Positions 8,265 to 16,562 of a stretch of DNA of 64,000 nucleotides are shown here, piece after piece (the stretch's first letter is position 1; each line of letters opens with the position of its first letter). The translations under genes and the position numbers were made by a program. This stretch comes from Hymenobacter psoromatis. GTDB taxonomy: Bacteria; Bacteroidota; Bacteroidia; Cytophagales; Hymenobacteraceae. Location: contig NZ_JAIFAG010000001.1 of the NCBI RefSeq assembly GCF_020012125.1, forward strand, positions 4,774,001-4,838,000. Reading direction: 5' to 3'. A model generated the notes under the pieces. That model ran no database searches, was not told where the DNA came from, and saw only the letters and a program-made list of their open reading frames with translations.

Positions 8265-8711
8265 ATGAATCTTTCTAATCTAAAACCTGCCGCCGGTTCA
8301 ACGCGCAACAACAAGCGCCTCGGTCGGGGTGAAGGCTCAGGTGGTGGTGGTACTGCTACCCGCGGTCACAAAGGTGCTAAGTCACGCTCGGGCTATTCGC
8401 GCAAGTCAGGCTTCGAAGGTGGCCAGATGCCGCTGCAGCGCCGCGTACCGAAGTTCGGTTTCACGAACATTAACCGAATCGAATATATGGGCATCAACTT
8501 GGACGTGCTTCAAGGTCTGCTCGAAAAAGGTACAGTATCTTCGATGGACCAAAGCTATTTTGTAGCTGCTGGCCTAGTATCGAAAAATGCTAAAGTCAAA
8601 ATCTTGGGCCGCGGTGAACTTACTGTCGCTCTGGAAATACATGCACATGCTTTCTCGAAGTCGGCTGTTGAAGCCATCGAAAAAGCTGGTGGCAAAGCAG
8701 TTACGCTATAA
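8265..8711 (+). CDS. rplO: 50S ribosomal protein uL15
   Basis: 148 residues. It begins MNLSNLKPAAGSTRNNKRLG and contains the glycine-rich RNA-binding segment GRGEGSGGGGTATRGHKGAK followed by GGQMPLQRRVPKFGF, both diagnostic. It is a late-assembling 50S protein. It ends 22 bp before the secY ATG. Confidence 0.98.
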   Translation: MNLSNLKPAAGSTRNNKRLGRGEGSGGGGTATRGHKGAKSRSGYSRKSGFEGGQMPLQRRVPKFGFTNINRIEYMGINLDVLQGLLEKGTVSSMDQSYFVAAGLVSKNAKVKILGRGELTVALEIHAHAFSKSAVEAIEKAGGKAVTL

Positions 8712-8733
8712 CTTAGCTTATCGGTTAGTAGCA

Positions 8734-10050
8734 ATGAATAAGTTTATCAACACGATAAAAAACATTTTTGCGATTGAGGATTTGCGCACGCGAATCCTCA
8801 ATACGCTATTTTTCATTGCTATCTATCGCTTGGGTTGCTACGTGGTATTGCCCGGCGTTGACCCTACCCAGTTGAAAGCTGGTAGTGGGGGGGTATTTGG
8901 TATATTAGATACGTTGCTGGGTGGAGCATTTAGCCATGCGTCCATTTTTGCGTTGGGTATTATGCCCTATATCTCGGCTTCCATCGTGTTGCAGCTGCTT
9001 ACAATTGCTGTTCCTTATTTCCAGAAGCTGCAAAAAGAAGGGGAATCCGGCCGCAAAAAAATCAACCAGTATACGCGATTGCTGACCATTCCGATTGTAA
9101 TGGCGCAGTCAATAGGTTTTCTAGCTACTATCAACGCAGAGGCTCTGGTCAATCCCGGTACTTTCTTCACGATTTCCACTATGCTCATCATCACGGCAGG
9201 TACGCTGTTTTGCATGTGGCTAGGCGAGAAAATTACTGATAAGGGAATTGGTAACGGTATCTCCATGATTATCATGATTGGTATTGTATCGCGTCTGCCC
9301 GGTGCGCTTATCGGCGAAGCTGCTGCAAAGGGTATTAACAAGTCGTTGATTTTCCTGCTCGAATTGGTCGTGCTATTCTTAGTTGTAATGGCCGTTATCG
9401 TGCTGACCCAGGCTGTGCGCCGTATCCCGGTGCAATATGCTAAGCAAGTAGGCGGTACGACCCAACTGGATGCTCAACGCCAATTTATTCCTCTGAAAGT
9501 CAATGCAGCTGGTGTAATGCCTATCATCTTCGCGCAGTCGCTGATGTTTGTGCCGAGCATTGCGGCTTCCGCTTGGGATAAGAATAGTGACTTAGCAGCA
9601 ACCATCGCAGCTTATTTCTCACCTGAACATTGGGTGTATAATACGGTATTCGCGCTACTGATTATTGTGTTTACTTACTTCTACACCGCCATCAGCGTTA
9701 ATCCTAATCAGATTGCGGACGACTTGAAACGCAGTGGTGGTTTTGTGCCTGGCGTGAAGCCGGGTCGCGACACGTCGGAGTTTATTGATGAAATTCTGAC
9801 TCGTGTTACATTGCCGGGAGCTATGGCTTTGGCGCTGATTGCTATTTTTCCTACCCTAGCTTTATTGTTAGGGGTAACTCGTCCGCTTTCTTTATTCTAC
9901 GGGGGTACTTCCTTAATAATAATGGTCGGCGTGGTATTGGATACGCTAAATCAGATTGAAAGCTACCTACTCATGCGTCATTATGATGGTATGATGAAAT
10001 CGGGTAAGTTACGTGGTCGGGCCACCGAGCGCATAGCGCTCGCCTCATAA
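8734..10050 (+). CDS. secY: Protein translocase subunit SecY
   Basis: 438 residues, standard for SecY, the pore-forming subunit of the SecYEG translocon. ATG 8734 gives the family-typical start MNKFINTIKNIFAIEDLRTR; an upstream in-frame ATG would extend through rplO and is rejected. About ten hydrophobic helices are present. Signatures include GIMPYISASIVLQLL after the plug and the cytoplasmic loop segment RRIPVQYAKQ used for SecA/ribosome contact. It is conserved between rplO and map in the spc operon. Confidence 0.97.
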   Translation: MNKFINTIKNIFAIEDLRTRILNTLFFIAIYRLGCYVVLPGVDPTQLKAGSGGVFGILDTLLGGAFSHASIFALGIMPYISASIVLQLLTIAVPYFQKLQKEGESGRKKINQYTRLLTIPIVMAQSIGFLATINAEALVNPGTFFTISTMLIITAGTLFCMWLGEKITDKGIGNGISMIIMIGIVSRLPGALIGEAAAKGINKSLIFLLELVVLFLVVMAVIVLTQAVRRIPVQYAKQVGGTTQLDAQRQFIPLKVNAAGVMPIIFAQSLMFVPSIAASAWDKNSDLAATIAAYFSPEHWVYNTVFALLIIVFTYFYTAISVNPNQIADDLKRSGGFVPGVKPGRDTSEFIDEILTRVTLPGAMALALIAIFPTLALLLGVTRPLSLFYGGTSLIIMVGVVLDTLNQIESYLLMRHYDGMMKSGKLRGRATERIALAS

Positions 10051-10060
10051 GGGACGCATA

Positions 10061-10846
10061 ATGGCAACGGGTACTGTTCAATTTAAGACCGAGGAAGAGA
10101 TAGACTTCATGCGCGCTGCCGCACAGCTGCTGGCTCAAGTTCATGGAGAAGTAGCTGGTTTAGTTCGCGAAGGAGCTACTACCCGACAACTCGACCGCCG
10201 TGCAGAAGAATTTATCCGAGACCACGGGGCTACGCCTTCATTCAAAGGTTACAATAATTTTCCGTATAGTCTCTGCCTGAGCCCTAACTCGGTGGTAGTG
10301 CATGGATTTGCTACTGATGAGCCGTTGCGAGGCGGCGATATCCTATCAGTAGACTGCGGGGTATTCTTCAATGGCTATCACGCGGATAGTGCTTATACTT
10401 ACCCAATCGGGGAGGTAGCGCCGGCAGTTCGGCAGTTACTGAAGGAGACGGAGGCTTCGCTGTATAAGGGCATCGAGCAGGCCGTGAGCGGCAACCGCGT
10501 TGGTGACATTAGTTACGCCATTCAGAATCATGTTGCCTCAAAAGGGTACGGTGTGGTGCGCGAGCTAGTTGGCCACGGAGTAGGTACTAAGCTTCACGAA
10601 AAGCCTGAAGTGCCGAACTATGGTAAACGGGGTTCTGGGCCGTTGTTGCAAACCGGTATGACGCTTGCCATAGAACCTATGGTAACCCTTGGTAAAAAGG
10701 ACGTAGTACAGGAGAAAGATGGCTGGACTATCCGTACCCGCGATAAAAAACCTGCTGCGCACTTTGAGCACACGGTTGTTGTTAGAAAAGATAAGGCAGA
10801 AATTCTGACCTCATTCCAATACATAGAAAAAGCCCTTTCGCAGTAG
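10061..10846 (+). CDS. map: Type I methionine aminopeptidase
   Basis: 261 residues. The enzyme removes N-terminal Met from nascent proteins. All five metal ligands can be seen: Asp in SVDCGVFFNGYHADS (two), His in LVGHGVGTKLHEKP, Glu in LAIEPM and Glu in HFEHTVVV. An N-terminal KTEEEIDFMRAAAQLLAQVH segment matches the bacterial type Ia enzyme without extension. It sits 10 bp after secY and 6 bp before infA, as in other spc/alpha clusters. Confidence 0.97.
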   Translation: MATGTVQFKTEEEIDFMRAAAQLLAQVHGEVAGLVREGATTRQLDRRAEEFIRDHGATPSFKGYNNFPYSLCLSPNSVVVHGFATDEPLRGGDILSVDCGVFFNGYHADSAYTYPIGEVAPAVRQLLKETEASLYKGIEQAVSGNRVGDISYAIQNHVASKGYGVVRELVGHGVGTKLHEKPEVPNYGKRGSGPLLQTGMTLAIEPMVTLGKKDVVQEKDGWTIRTRDKKPAAHFEHTVVVRKDKAEILTSFQYIEKALSQ

Positions 10847-10852
10847 CCCTTT

Positions 10853-11071
10853 ATGGCCAAACAAGCCTCTATCGAGCAGGACGGTACCATCCTCGAAGCC
10901 CTGTCCAACGCCATGTTTCGCGTGGAATTGGAAAATGGACACCAGTTGATTGCCCACATCTCGGGCAAGATGCGGATGCACTACATCAAGATTCTGCCCG
11001 GCGACAAGGTGAAGCTCGAAATGTCGCCCTACGACTTATCAAAGGGGCGGATTAAGTATCGTTACAAGTAA
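10853..11071 (+). CDS. infA: Translation initiation factor IF-1
   Basis: 72 residues, a single S1/OB domain. The start MAKQASIEQDGTILEALSNA and body FRVELENGHQLIAHISGKMR are almost identical to the bacterial consensus, and the end SKGRIKYRYK is typical. It binds the A site of the 30S subunit during initiation. It is 6 bp after map and 23 bp before rpmJ. Confidence 0.98.
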   Translation: MAKQASIEQDGTILEALSNAMFRVELENGHQLIAHISGKMRMHYIKILPGDKVKLEMSPYDLSKGRIKYRYK

Positions 11072-11094
11072 ATTTTTTCGTTCTTTTCAAGGTC

Positions 11095-11211
11095 ATGAAA
11101 GTAAAAACCTCGGTGAAGAAACGTAGTGTTGATTGCAAAATCATCCGTCGCAACGGTAAGCTCTACGTTATCAACAAGAAGAACCCCCGCTTCAAGCAGC
11201 GTCAGGGCTAA
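11095..11211 (+). CDS. rpmJ: 50S ribosomal protein bL36 (zinc-free form)
   Basis: 38 residues. The sequence MKVKTSVKKRSVDCKIIRRN and the end NPRFKQRQG identify bL36. Of the usual CCCH zinc ligands only one Cys remains: the first position is Ser, the third is Asn (VINKKNP) and the His is Phe, so this is a C-minus paralogue type that folds without zinc. This form is common in Bacteroidota. ATG at 11095. Confidence 0.96.
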   Translation: MKVKTSVKKRSVDCKIIRRNGKLYVINKKNPRFKQRQG

Positions 11212-11225
11212 ATCAATTTTCAGAA

Positions 11226-11292
11226 ACCCGGAGCCTTGGGTACTGGCTAAGCTGCTTTTGCTTAGTCGCCTTCCAAGCCGCTGCCGGGCTTT
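11226..11292 (+). promoter_or_regulatory. Candidate structured mRNA leader of rpsM (alpha operon)
   Basis: The 108-bp rpmJ-rpsM gap can fold into a nested stem: CCCGG (11227-11231) with CCGGG (11284-11288), CTTGG (11235-11239) with CCAAG (11273-11277), and GGCTAAGC (11245-11252) with GCTTAGTC (11260-11267) around a TGCTTTT loop. In E. coli the alpha operon is repressed by S4 through a leader just before rpsM, so an analogous r-protein leader is plausible here. This is an inference from position and by-eye folding only. Confidence 0.45.
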
Positions 11293-11319
11293 CTGGTCCG
11301 CAAACATCTTACAACCATT

Positions 11320-11697
11320 ATGGCTCGTATCGCAGGGGTAGACATCCCGGACAACAAGCGCGGCGAAATCGCCCTGACTTATATTTTCGGCATCGGCCGG
11401 AGCAACTCGGCAAAAATCCTCATCAAAGCTGGCATTGATGTCAACAAGAAGGTGAAGGATTGGACTGAGGCTGAATCAACGGAAGTGCGGAACATTATCG
11501 CTGCTGAGCATAAGACTGAGGGCGCATTGCGCTCAGAGATTCAGCTCAACATCAAGCGATTGATGGATATTGGCTGCTACCGCGGCCTGCGTCACCGCAA
11601 GGGCCTGCCGGTGCGCGGGCAGCATACCAAAAACAACTCGCGTACCCGCAAGGGCAAGCGCAAAACGGTAGCTGGTAAGAAGAAAGCAACGAAATAA
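11320..11697 (+). CDS. rpsM: 30S ribosomal protein uS13
   Basis: 125 residues. The start MARIAGVDIPDNKRGEIALT and the C-terminal RNA-binding block GLRHRKGLPVRGQHTKNNSR are diagnostic. uS13 lies in the 30S head and contacts the P-site tRNA and the 50S subunit. It heads the alpha-operon part of the cluster, preceded by a structured gap and followed by a 126-bp gap with an inverted repeat. Confidence 0.98.
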   Translation: MARIAGVDIPDNKRGEIALTYIFGIGRSNSAKILIKAGIDVNKKVKDWTEAESTEVRNIIAAEHKTEGALRSEIQLNIKRLMDIGCYRGLRHRKGLPVRGQHTKNNSRTRKGKRKTVAGKKKATK

Positions 11698-11718
11698 TTC
11701 ATAGCGGCAATCAGAGTT

Positions 11719-11774
11719 GAGTTAAGGGTTAAGGGTTCAGAGTTGGCTAAACGACAATTTTTAACCTTTAACTC
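11719..11774. repeat. Inverted repeat in rpsM-rpsK gap
   Basis: GAGTTAAGGGTTAA (11719-11732) pairs with TTAACCTTTAACTC (11761-11774) with one mismatch. The arms use the same GAGTTAA word as the large palindrome at 53537-53625. It lies in an unusually long gap between two ribosomal genes that are normally adjacent, so it may tune the relative expression of rpsM and rpsK. No U-tract follows. Confidence 0.65.
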
Positions 11775-11823
11775 ATACTTCTTAGCTGAACCTAACACCT
11801 GCCGTGTTTTTAGCGATAACCAA

Positions 11824-12216
11824 ATGGCACAAAAGAGAAAAGACAAAGCCAAAAAGCGGCTTGTCGTGGTAGAGCAGGTGGGCCAAGTCCACATCCGCGC
11901 TTCCTTCAATAATATCATCATCTCGGTAACCAACTCCAACGGGCAGGTAATCTCCTGGGCTTCGGCGGGCAAGATGGGCTTCCGAGGCTCGAAGAAAAAT
12001 ACGCCTTACGCCGCGCAGATGGCTGCGACGGATTGTGGCAAAGTAGCCCATGACTTGGGGATGCGCAAAGCTGAGATTTTCGTAAAAGGTCCGGGCGCGG
12101 GCCGCGAATCGGCTATTCGGGCGCTAGGTAACGTGGGCATTGAAGTGACGACCATCCGCGACGTGACGCCGTTGCCGCACAACGGCTGCCGCCCACCCAA
12201 GCGTCGTCGCGTTTGA
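11824..12216 (+). CDS. rpsK: 30S ribosomal protein uS11
   Basis: 130 residues from ATG 11824 (MAQKRKDKAKKRLVVVEQVG). An in-frame ATG 81 bp upstream would add residues encoded by the repeat-bearing gap and is not conserved, so it is rejected. Signatures are VHIRASFNNIIISVTNSNGQ and the C-terminal DVTPLPHNGCRPPKRRRV. uS11 forms part of the 30S platform near the mRNA exit. rpsD follows after 26 bp. Confidence 0.97.
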   Translation: MAQKRKDKAKKRLVVVEQVGQVHIRASFNNIIISVTNSNGQVISWASAGKMGFRGSKKNTPYAAQMAATDCGKVAHDLGMRKAEIFVKGPGAGRESAIRALGNVGIEVTTIRDVTPLPHNGCRPPKRRRV

Positions 12217-12242
12217 TTTTTCATTTCTGATAGTAGTACCTC

Positions 12243-12848
12243 ATGGCACGTTATACTGGCCCTACCGCCAAAATCGCCCGCCGCTTTTCGGAGCCGATTT
12301 TCGGTCCGAGCAAAGCGCTCAATAAGAAGAACTATCCTCCAGGCCAGCACGGCCGCGGCCGCCGTAAAAAGCAGTCAGAATATTCCGTGCAGCTCATGGA
12401 GAAGCAAAAAGTAAAGTATATGTATGGGGTGCTCGAAAAGCAATTCGAGAACCTCTTTCATAAGGCCGCAGTGTTGCCCGGTATTACCGGCGACAACTTG
12501 CTTGGCTTGCTGGAATCGCGCCTCGATAACGTGGTATATCGCTTAGGTGTTGCTACCACGCGCCGTGCTGCGCGCCAGTTAGTGTCGCACAAGCATATCA
12601 CAGTTAACGGCGAGGTAGTAAATATTCCCTCGTATAAGCTGCGCGCCGGCGACCAAGTTGGGGTGCGTGAGAAGTCGAAATCGCTCGAAGCCATCACGAG
12701 CAGCCTGACGGTGCGCAACTCGCGCCAGTTCTCGTGGTTGGAGTGGGACGGTAAGGAAATGATGGGCGTATTCACCAATATGCCGTCGCGGGAGTTGATT
12801 CCGGAAAAAATTACCGAGCAGCTCATTGTCGAGCTTTACTCGAAGTAA
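12243..12848 (+). CDS. rpsD: 30S ribosomal protein uS4
   Basis: 201 residues. The start MARYTGPTAKIARRFSEPIF lacks the zinc-binding Cys residues found in some uS4, so it is the C-minus form. The S4 RNA-binding domain is clear: ESRLDNVVYRLGVATTRRAA followed by QLVSHKHITVNG. uS4 nucleates 30S assembly by binding the 16S 5' domain and, in E. coli, represses the alpha operon. The following gap is long and highly structured. Confidence 0.98.
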   Translation: MARYTGPTAKIARRFSEPIFGPSKALNKKNYPPGQHGRGRRKKQSEYSVQLMEKQKVKYMYGVLEKQFENLFHKAAVLPGITGDNLLGLLESRLDNVVYRLGVATTRRAARQLVSHKHITVNGEVVNIPSYKLRAGDQVGVREKSKSLEAITSSLTVRNSRQFSWLEWDGKEMMGVFTNMPSRELIPEKITEQLIVELYSK

Positions 12849-13009
12849 TATCGGCACCGAGTGCGGCCCGAACCTGGTTCGGGCCGCATTTGTGCTGAGC
12901 CGATACCTCTGGTCCAGCTACTTAGGGTAGGGACCAGGCGGGCAAAACCAAGCTTTTGGTGGTGGTTGGCAACCATATTCAAGGCAAGCCGCGGCTTGCT
13001 TTCTTCTTA
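12849..13009 (+). promoter_or_regulatory. Structured rpsD-rpoA gap with attenuator-like hairpins
   Basis: The 182-bp gap contains several hairpins. TATCGGC (12849-12855) pairs with GCCGATA (12899-12905) around a perfect 11-bp stem GCGGCCCGAAC/GTTCGGGCCGC (12863-12873 with 12877-12887). TGGTCC (12910-12915) pairs with GGACCA (12931-12936). GCAAGCC (12984-12990) pairs with GGCTTGC (12993-12999) and is followed by TTTCTTCTT, which resembles a weak intrinsic terminator 22 bp before the rpoA ATG. This could attenuate rpoA relative to the ribosomal genes. The only GGGTAGGG word inside the ribosomal cluster lies here (about 12924). Confidence 0.55.
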
Positions 13010-13030
13010 CCTAACTAATTGCCCCTACAT

Positions 13031-14020
13031 ATGTCAATCTTAGCTTTTCAGATGCCGGAGAAAGTGGTGATGGAGAAATCCGACGACTTTACCGGGACGT
13101 TTGAGTTTAAGCCTTTGGAGAAGGGCTACGGCGTTACGATTGGGAACGCGCTACGGCGCATTCTGCTCTCGTCGCTGGAGGGCTTCGCCATTACGTCGGT
13201 GCGCACAAACTCGGTGCTGCACGAATTCTCGACAATTGAGGGCGTGATTGAGGACATGTCCGAAATCATCCTCAACCTGAAGCAGGTACGCTTCAAGAAA
13301 ATCAGCGATGCCATCGAGGATAAGATTACGGTGCGCATTAGCGGGCAGGATACGTTCACTGCTGGTGATATCAGCAAGTTTGCCGTAGGCTTTCAGATTC
13401 TGAACCCGAAGCTAGTTATCTGCAACCTGGACCCGGCCAAGGAACTGGAATTTGAGTTAACGGTGGCTCGCGGCCGCGGCTACGTGCCGGCCGATGAGAA
13501 TAAGCCAACCGACCAGGTTTTCGGGCAAATTGCGATTGATGCAATTTACACGCCCATCAAAAACGTAAAGTACAGCATCGAGAACACCCGCGTAGAGCAG
13601 AAAACTGACTATGAGCGGCTGCTTATCGAGATTCAAACTGACGGCTCCATTCACCCCGAAGAAGCTCTGAAAGGTGCAGCGAATATTCTGATTCAGCACT
13701 TCATGCTATTTTCGGATAGCACCATACAACTCAGCGGTAACCGTCCGGCCGTGGCCGAGCCTATTGATGAGGAAACGCTGGCCATGCGCAAGGTGCTCAA
13801 AACCTCGCTTGGTGAGATGGACTTGTCGGTACGGGCTTACAACTGCCTGAAGGCGGCTGACATCAAGACCCTGGGCGAGCTGGTGCAGCTCGACATGGCT
13901 GATATGATGAAGTTCCGCAACTTCGGTAAGAAGAGCCTGACTGAGTTGGAAAACCTGGTGGAAGAGAAGGGTCTGCACTTCGGTATGGACCTGAGTAAGT
14001 ACCGCTTGGACGAGGACTAG
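13031..14020 (+). CDS. rpoA: RNA polymerase alpha subunit
   Basis: 329 residues from ATG 13031 (MSILAFQMPEKVVMEKSDDF); a TTG 12 bp upstream is a weaker alternative. The N-terminal assembly domain has KPLEKGYGVTIGNALRRILL and SSLEGFAIT. The C-terminal domain that contacts UP elements and activators is present (SVRAYNCLKAADIKTLGELV, then FGKKSLTELENLVEEKGL). It is separated from rpsD by 182 bp and from rplQ by 213 bp, both larger than in most bacteria. Confidence 0.98.
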   Translation: MSILAFQMPEKVVMEKSDDFTGTFEFKPLEKGYGVTIGNALRRILLSSLEGFAITSVRTNSVLHEFSTIEGVIEDMSEIILNLKQVRFKKISDAIEDKITVRISGQDTFTAGDISKFAVGFQILNPKLVICNLDPAKELEFELTVARGRGYVPADENKPTDQVFGQIAIDAIYTPIKNVKYSIENTRVEQKTDYERLLIEIQTDGSIHPEEALKGAANILIQHFMLFSDSTIQLSGNRPAVAEPIDEETLAMRKVLKTSLGEMDLSVRAYNCLKAADIKTLGELVQLDMADMMKFRNFGKKSLTELENLVEEKGLHFGMDLSKYRLDED

Positions 14021-14033
14021 TGTGTTGAGTAGT

Positions 14034-14084
14034 AGATGTGCTGATGTGCTGGCTTGGTCCGGCGGGTCAGCACATCTGCTTTTT
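14034..14084 (+). terminator. Terminator-like hairpin after rpoA
   Basis: AGATGTGCTGA (14034-14044) is perfectly complementary to TCAGCACATCT (14067-14077) with a 22-nt loop, followed by GCTTTTT. It lies 14 bp after the rpoA stop and would partly uncouple rplQ from the operon. The remaining gap to rplQ is AT-rich and shows no exact TAnnTTTG motif. Confidence 0.7.
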
Positions 14085-14233
14085 GAGAGGTATTACTATC
14101 TTCTTAAAAATAGCAAATTAAGCAATCAGCAATTTTTTTCATCCCGCTACGCCCTCGGGATTGGGGTTCTAATGAGGTCCTAGCGACCCGCCGTGGTCCC
14201 AGTCCGCAAGCGTAGCACTTACCCATTTGTCCG

Positions 14234-14869
14234 ATGCGACACGGTAAAAAAATCAATCACTTGGGCCGCACTGCCGCCCACCGCAACGCAATGCTATCGA
14301 ACATGGCATCGTCGCTCATTATTTCTAAGCGCGTAACAACGACCGTAGCCAAGGCTAAGGCCCTGCGCCAGTTTGTGGAGCCGCTGCTGACCAAGGCCAA
14401 AGACGACACGACGCACTCGCGCCGGACTGTGTTTGCTACCCTGCAAAACAAGGAAAGCATCAAGGAGCTGTACGGTGAAGTAGCCGGCCGCATTGCTGAC
14501 CGGCCCGGTGGCTACACGCGCATTTTGAAGCTAAGTGCGAGCCGCGCTGGCGATAACGCCGATATGTGCATTATTGAACTGGTGGATTTCAACGAAACGC
14601 TGCTGGAGGCTAAGAACGCCGCCGAAAGCAAGTCTACCACTACCCGCCGCTCGCGTCGCCGCGGGGGCAAAGCTGAGACTACTGCTGAAGCAGCTACTGG
14701 CAACGAGGCCGGGACGGAGGCCCGTGAGTTTGTGCCTAAGCTGGACAACGAAAGCAATACCAATCAAGAGGAAAACCACACGGAGGCGGGCATTATCTCG
14801 CCTACTCAGGCCGAGGCTACTACCCTAGACGTGCCAAGCAACGAGCCGCAGACGCCGAATGCTGAGTAG
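14234..14869 (+). CDS. rplQ: 50S ribosomal protein bL17 with long acidic C-terminal tail
   Basis: 211 residues against about 120 to 130 for the core family. The core MRHGKKINHLGRTAAHRNAM through GGYTRILKLSASRAGDNADM is canonical bL17, which lies near the peptide exit tunnel. After about residue 125 a low-complexity tail rich in Ala, Glu and Thr follows, first basic (TTRRSRRRGGKAE) and then acidic. C-terminal extensions of bL17 are known in Bacteroidota; the function of the tail is unknown. It is followed by a strong terminator. Confidence 0.97.
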   Translation: MRHGKKINHLGRTAAHRNAMLSNMASSLIISKRVTTTVAKAKALRQFVEPLLTKAKDDTTHSRRTVFATLQNKESIKELYGEVAGRIADRPGGYTRILKLSASRAGDNADMCIIELVDFNETLLEAKNAAESKSTTTRRSRRRGGKAETTAEAATGNEAGTEAREFVPKLDNESNTNQEENHTEAGIISPTQAEATTLDVPSNEPQTPNAE

Positions 14870-14892
14870 TTTCAGCTTCTTAATGTAAGAGA

Positions 14893-14925
14893 GGGGACGC
14901 ACCGTAAGGAGCGTCCCCTTTTTTT
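14893..14925 (+). terminator. Intrinsic terminator of the ribosomal cluster
   Basis: GGGGACGC (14893-14900) pairs with GCGTCCCC (14911-14918) and is followed by seven T. It lies 24 bp after the rplQ stop and closes the cluster. Confidence 0.9.
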
Positions 14926-15003
14926 GTGGCATGGACTCTGTGAGTCCGTGAGTGATATTATTGAACAACGTTTCCACGCGCGGACTCGCAGAGCCTACGC
15001 CAC
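14926..15003. repeat. Palindromic repeat family A, copy 1
   Basis: Arms 14926-14952 and 14977-15003 form a 27-nt inverted repeat with a few mismatches. Each arm contains the smaller hairpin-forming core GGACTC...GAGTCC or a decayed version of it. The same element, in better condition, occurs at 43288-43374 next to tsf. It begins directly after the T-tract of the rplQ terminator. The two copies at unrelated loci indicate a dispersed REP- or MITE-like family. Confidence 0.8.
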
Positions 15004-15084
15004 ATGCCGTGCAACCTTGCGCCGGTGGGCGCTGTCTGTGTAAGTATTCCAACTATCCTAGCCTACCCCCGCCAAGCAGCCCGT

Positions 15085-15660
15085 ATGGAAGCCGTCGCGT
15101 ACATTGATATAAATGCGCCGCTGGTGGAGCGGTGCCGCGTGAATGACCGCCAGGCACAGGCCGAGTTGTACCGGCGCTACTCAAAGGCGATGTTTAACGC
15201 GGCGCTACGCATTACGGGTGACTATGCGGAGGCAGAAGACGTGTTGCAGGAGTCATTTTTGAGCGCGTTTCGGGAGTTGAGCGGGTATAAGGGTGACTCG
15301 TCATTCGGGGCCTGGCTCAAGCGGATAGTCGTTAATAAGAGTATTAATTGCCTGCGGCAGCGGCGCTTGCAGCTGGTGCCGCTCGAAGACTTTCACCACG
15401 AAGCTACCCCCGCCGAAACCGCCCTACCCCACGCCGGAGAAGATGCCGCCGAGCAGCAGTATCGGGCTGACGTGCTGCGGCGCTGCATTCAGGAACTGCC
15501 GGATGGCTATCGGGTAGTGTTGTCCTTATACTTACTGGAAGGCTACGACCACCTGGAGATAGCTGGTATCCTGGGCATCACGGAATCAACTTCCAAGTCA
15601 CAGTATAGTCGGGCGCGGCAGCGGCTACGCGAGCTGGCTGCCGAGCGTGGGCTCAGCTGA
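15085..15660 (+). CDS. ECF-family RNA polymerase sigma factor
   Basis: 191 residues from ATG 15085. Sigma-70 region 2 is visible at about residues 25-90 (ELYRRYSKAMFNAALRITGD, then DVLQESFLSAFRELSGYKG and WLKRIVVNKSINCLRQ). Region 4 lies at about residues 130-185 (IQELPDGYRVVLSLYLLEGY, then HLEIAGILGITESTSKSQYS). There is no region 3, as in ECF factors. The next gene encodes a single-pass membrane protein that may be its anti-sigma factor, followed by secreted proteins that could be its targets. An upstream non-ATG extension is possible but less likely. Confidence 0.95.
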   Translation: MEAVAYIDINAPLVERCRVNDRQAQAELYRRYSKAMFNAALRITGDYAEAEDVLQESFLSAFRELSGYKGDSSFGAWLKRIVVNKSINCLRQRRLQLVPLEDFHHEATPAETALPHAGEDAAEQQYRADVLRRCIQELPDGYRVVLSLYLLEGYDHLEIAGILGITESTSKSQYSRARQRLRELAAERGLS

Positions 15661-15803
15661 GGCCCGGCTGATTCTATCAGACAGTTCGCAGAGGCTCTTT
15701 TCTTTACCTTTTCCCACCCATTGCCGCCGGCCTTTGCTGCCGGGTAACCGTATTAGCCCCGCCTTTACAAGCAAAGCAGGCCGCAACGGGGAGCTTATGT
15801 ACT

Positions 15804-16562
15804 ATGGAACCTATTAATCCTTATTCGCTAGAAAAATACGCCGAGCGGCACCGGGCCGATTTCGACCTGCATGAGCCGCGGCCTGAGCTATGGGCGGCGC
15901 TCGACAAGCAGCTGCATGGCGAGGCTGCGCCTGAACGGCCATTGTTGCACGCCGCTTCGCCTGCCCCACCAGTGGTAGCGCCGCTGCCCGCGTGGTGGGA
16001 GCGGTGGCAGCACTATGGCATCGCGGCGGCCCTGGCGGCGCTGGTAGTGGCGGCGGGGGTAGGGGAAAATTGGAAAGCCAAGCAAAGCCTAGTGGTAGTA
16101 GCTACGCCCGCTGGCCGCGCCGCGCTGGGCACTGGTTCCGATGCCGCGCTTTATACCAGTGAGCCAGCCGCCATACTAGCCGCCCAAAGCAACGGAGCCG
16201 ATGACGCGCGCCTCGACACGGCGGTGCATGGCATGGAGCGCTACTACATTGCGCAGCTGAACGACCGCAAAACCCAGCTGGCGCAGCTGGCCCCGGCCGC
16301 CACGGCCGAGTGGGCACGCGAGCTGGTGGGGCTCGATTCGAGCTACCAGCAGCTGAAGCGCGAGCTACCCCGGCACCCGCAGCCCGACGTGGTGCTGACG
16401 GCCATGAACCGCAACCTGCAGATTCGCCTTGACATCCTGGACCGGCAACTGGAGCTACACGGCACCGACCCCACGAAGCTGGCCGGCGGTGCCGGTAGCG
16501 ACTACTCGCTGGCCGATAGCCGGGTAGTAGCCGATAATGCAGTGCCTCGCCATGCACGATAG
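15804..16562 (+). CDS. Single-pass membrane protein, putative anti-sigma factor
   Basis: 252 residues. The N-terminus of about 70 residues is soluble and charged (PYSLEKYAERHRADFDLHEP), followed by one transmembrane helix (about residues 72-92, HYGIAAALAALVVAAGVGEN). An extracytoplasmic part has a helical region (about residues 150-230). The order ECF sigma, membrane protein with cytoplasmic N-terminus, then secreted protein is the usual anti-sigma layout in Bacteroidota. No zinc-finger HxxxCxxC motif is seen, so the call rests on topology and position. A near-match promoter TACCTTTT lies at 15705-15712. The gene overlaps the next one by 11 bp. Confidence 0.6.
   Translation: MEPINPYSLEKYAERHRADFDLHEPRPELWAALDKQLHGEAAPERPLLHAASPAPPVVAPLPAWWERWQHYGIAAALAALVVAAGVGENWKAKQSLVVVATPAGRAALGTGSDAALYTSEPAAILAAQSNGADDARLDTAVHGMERYYIAQLNDRKTQLAQLAPAATAEWARELVGLDSSYQQLKRELPRHPQPDVVLTAMNRNLQIRLDILDRQLELHGTDPTKLAGGAGSDYSLADSRVVADNAVPRHAR

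Noticed and set aside
8587..8733. Upstream extension of SecY
   Set aside because: It would overlap rplO by 125 bp and is not part of the SecY family; ATG 8734 gives the conserved start.
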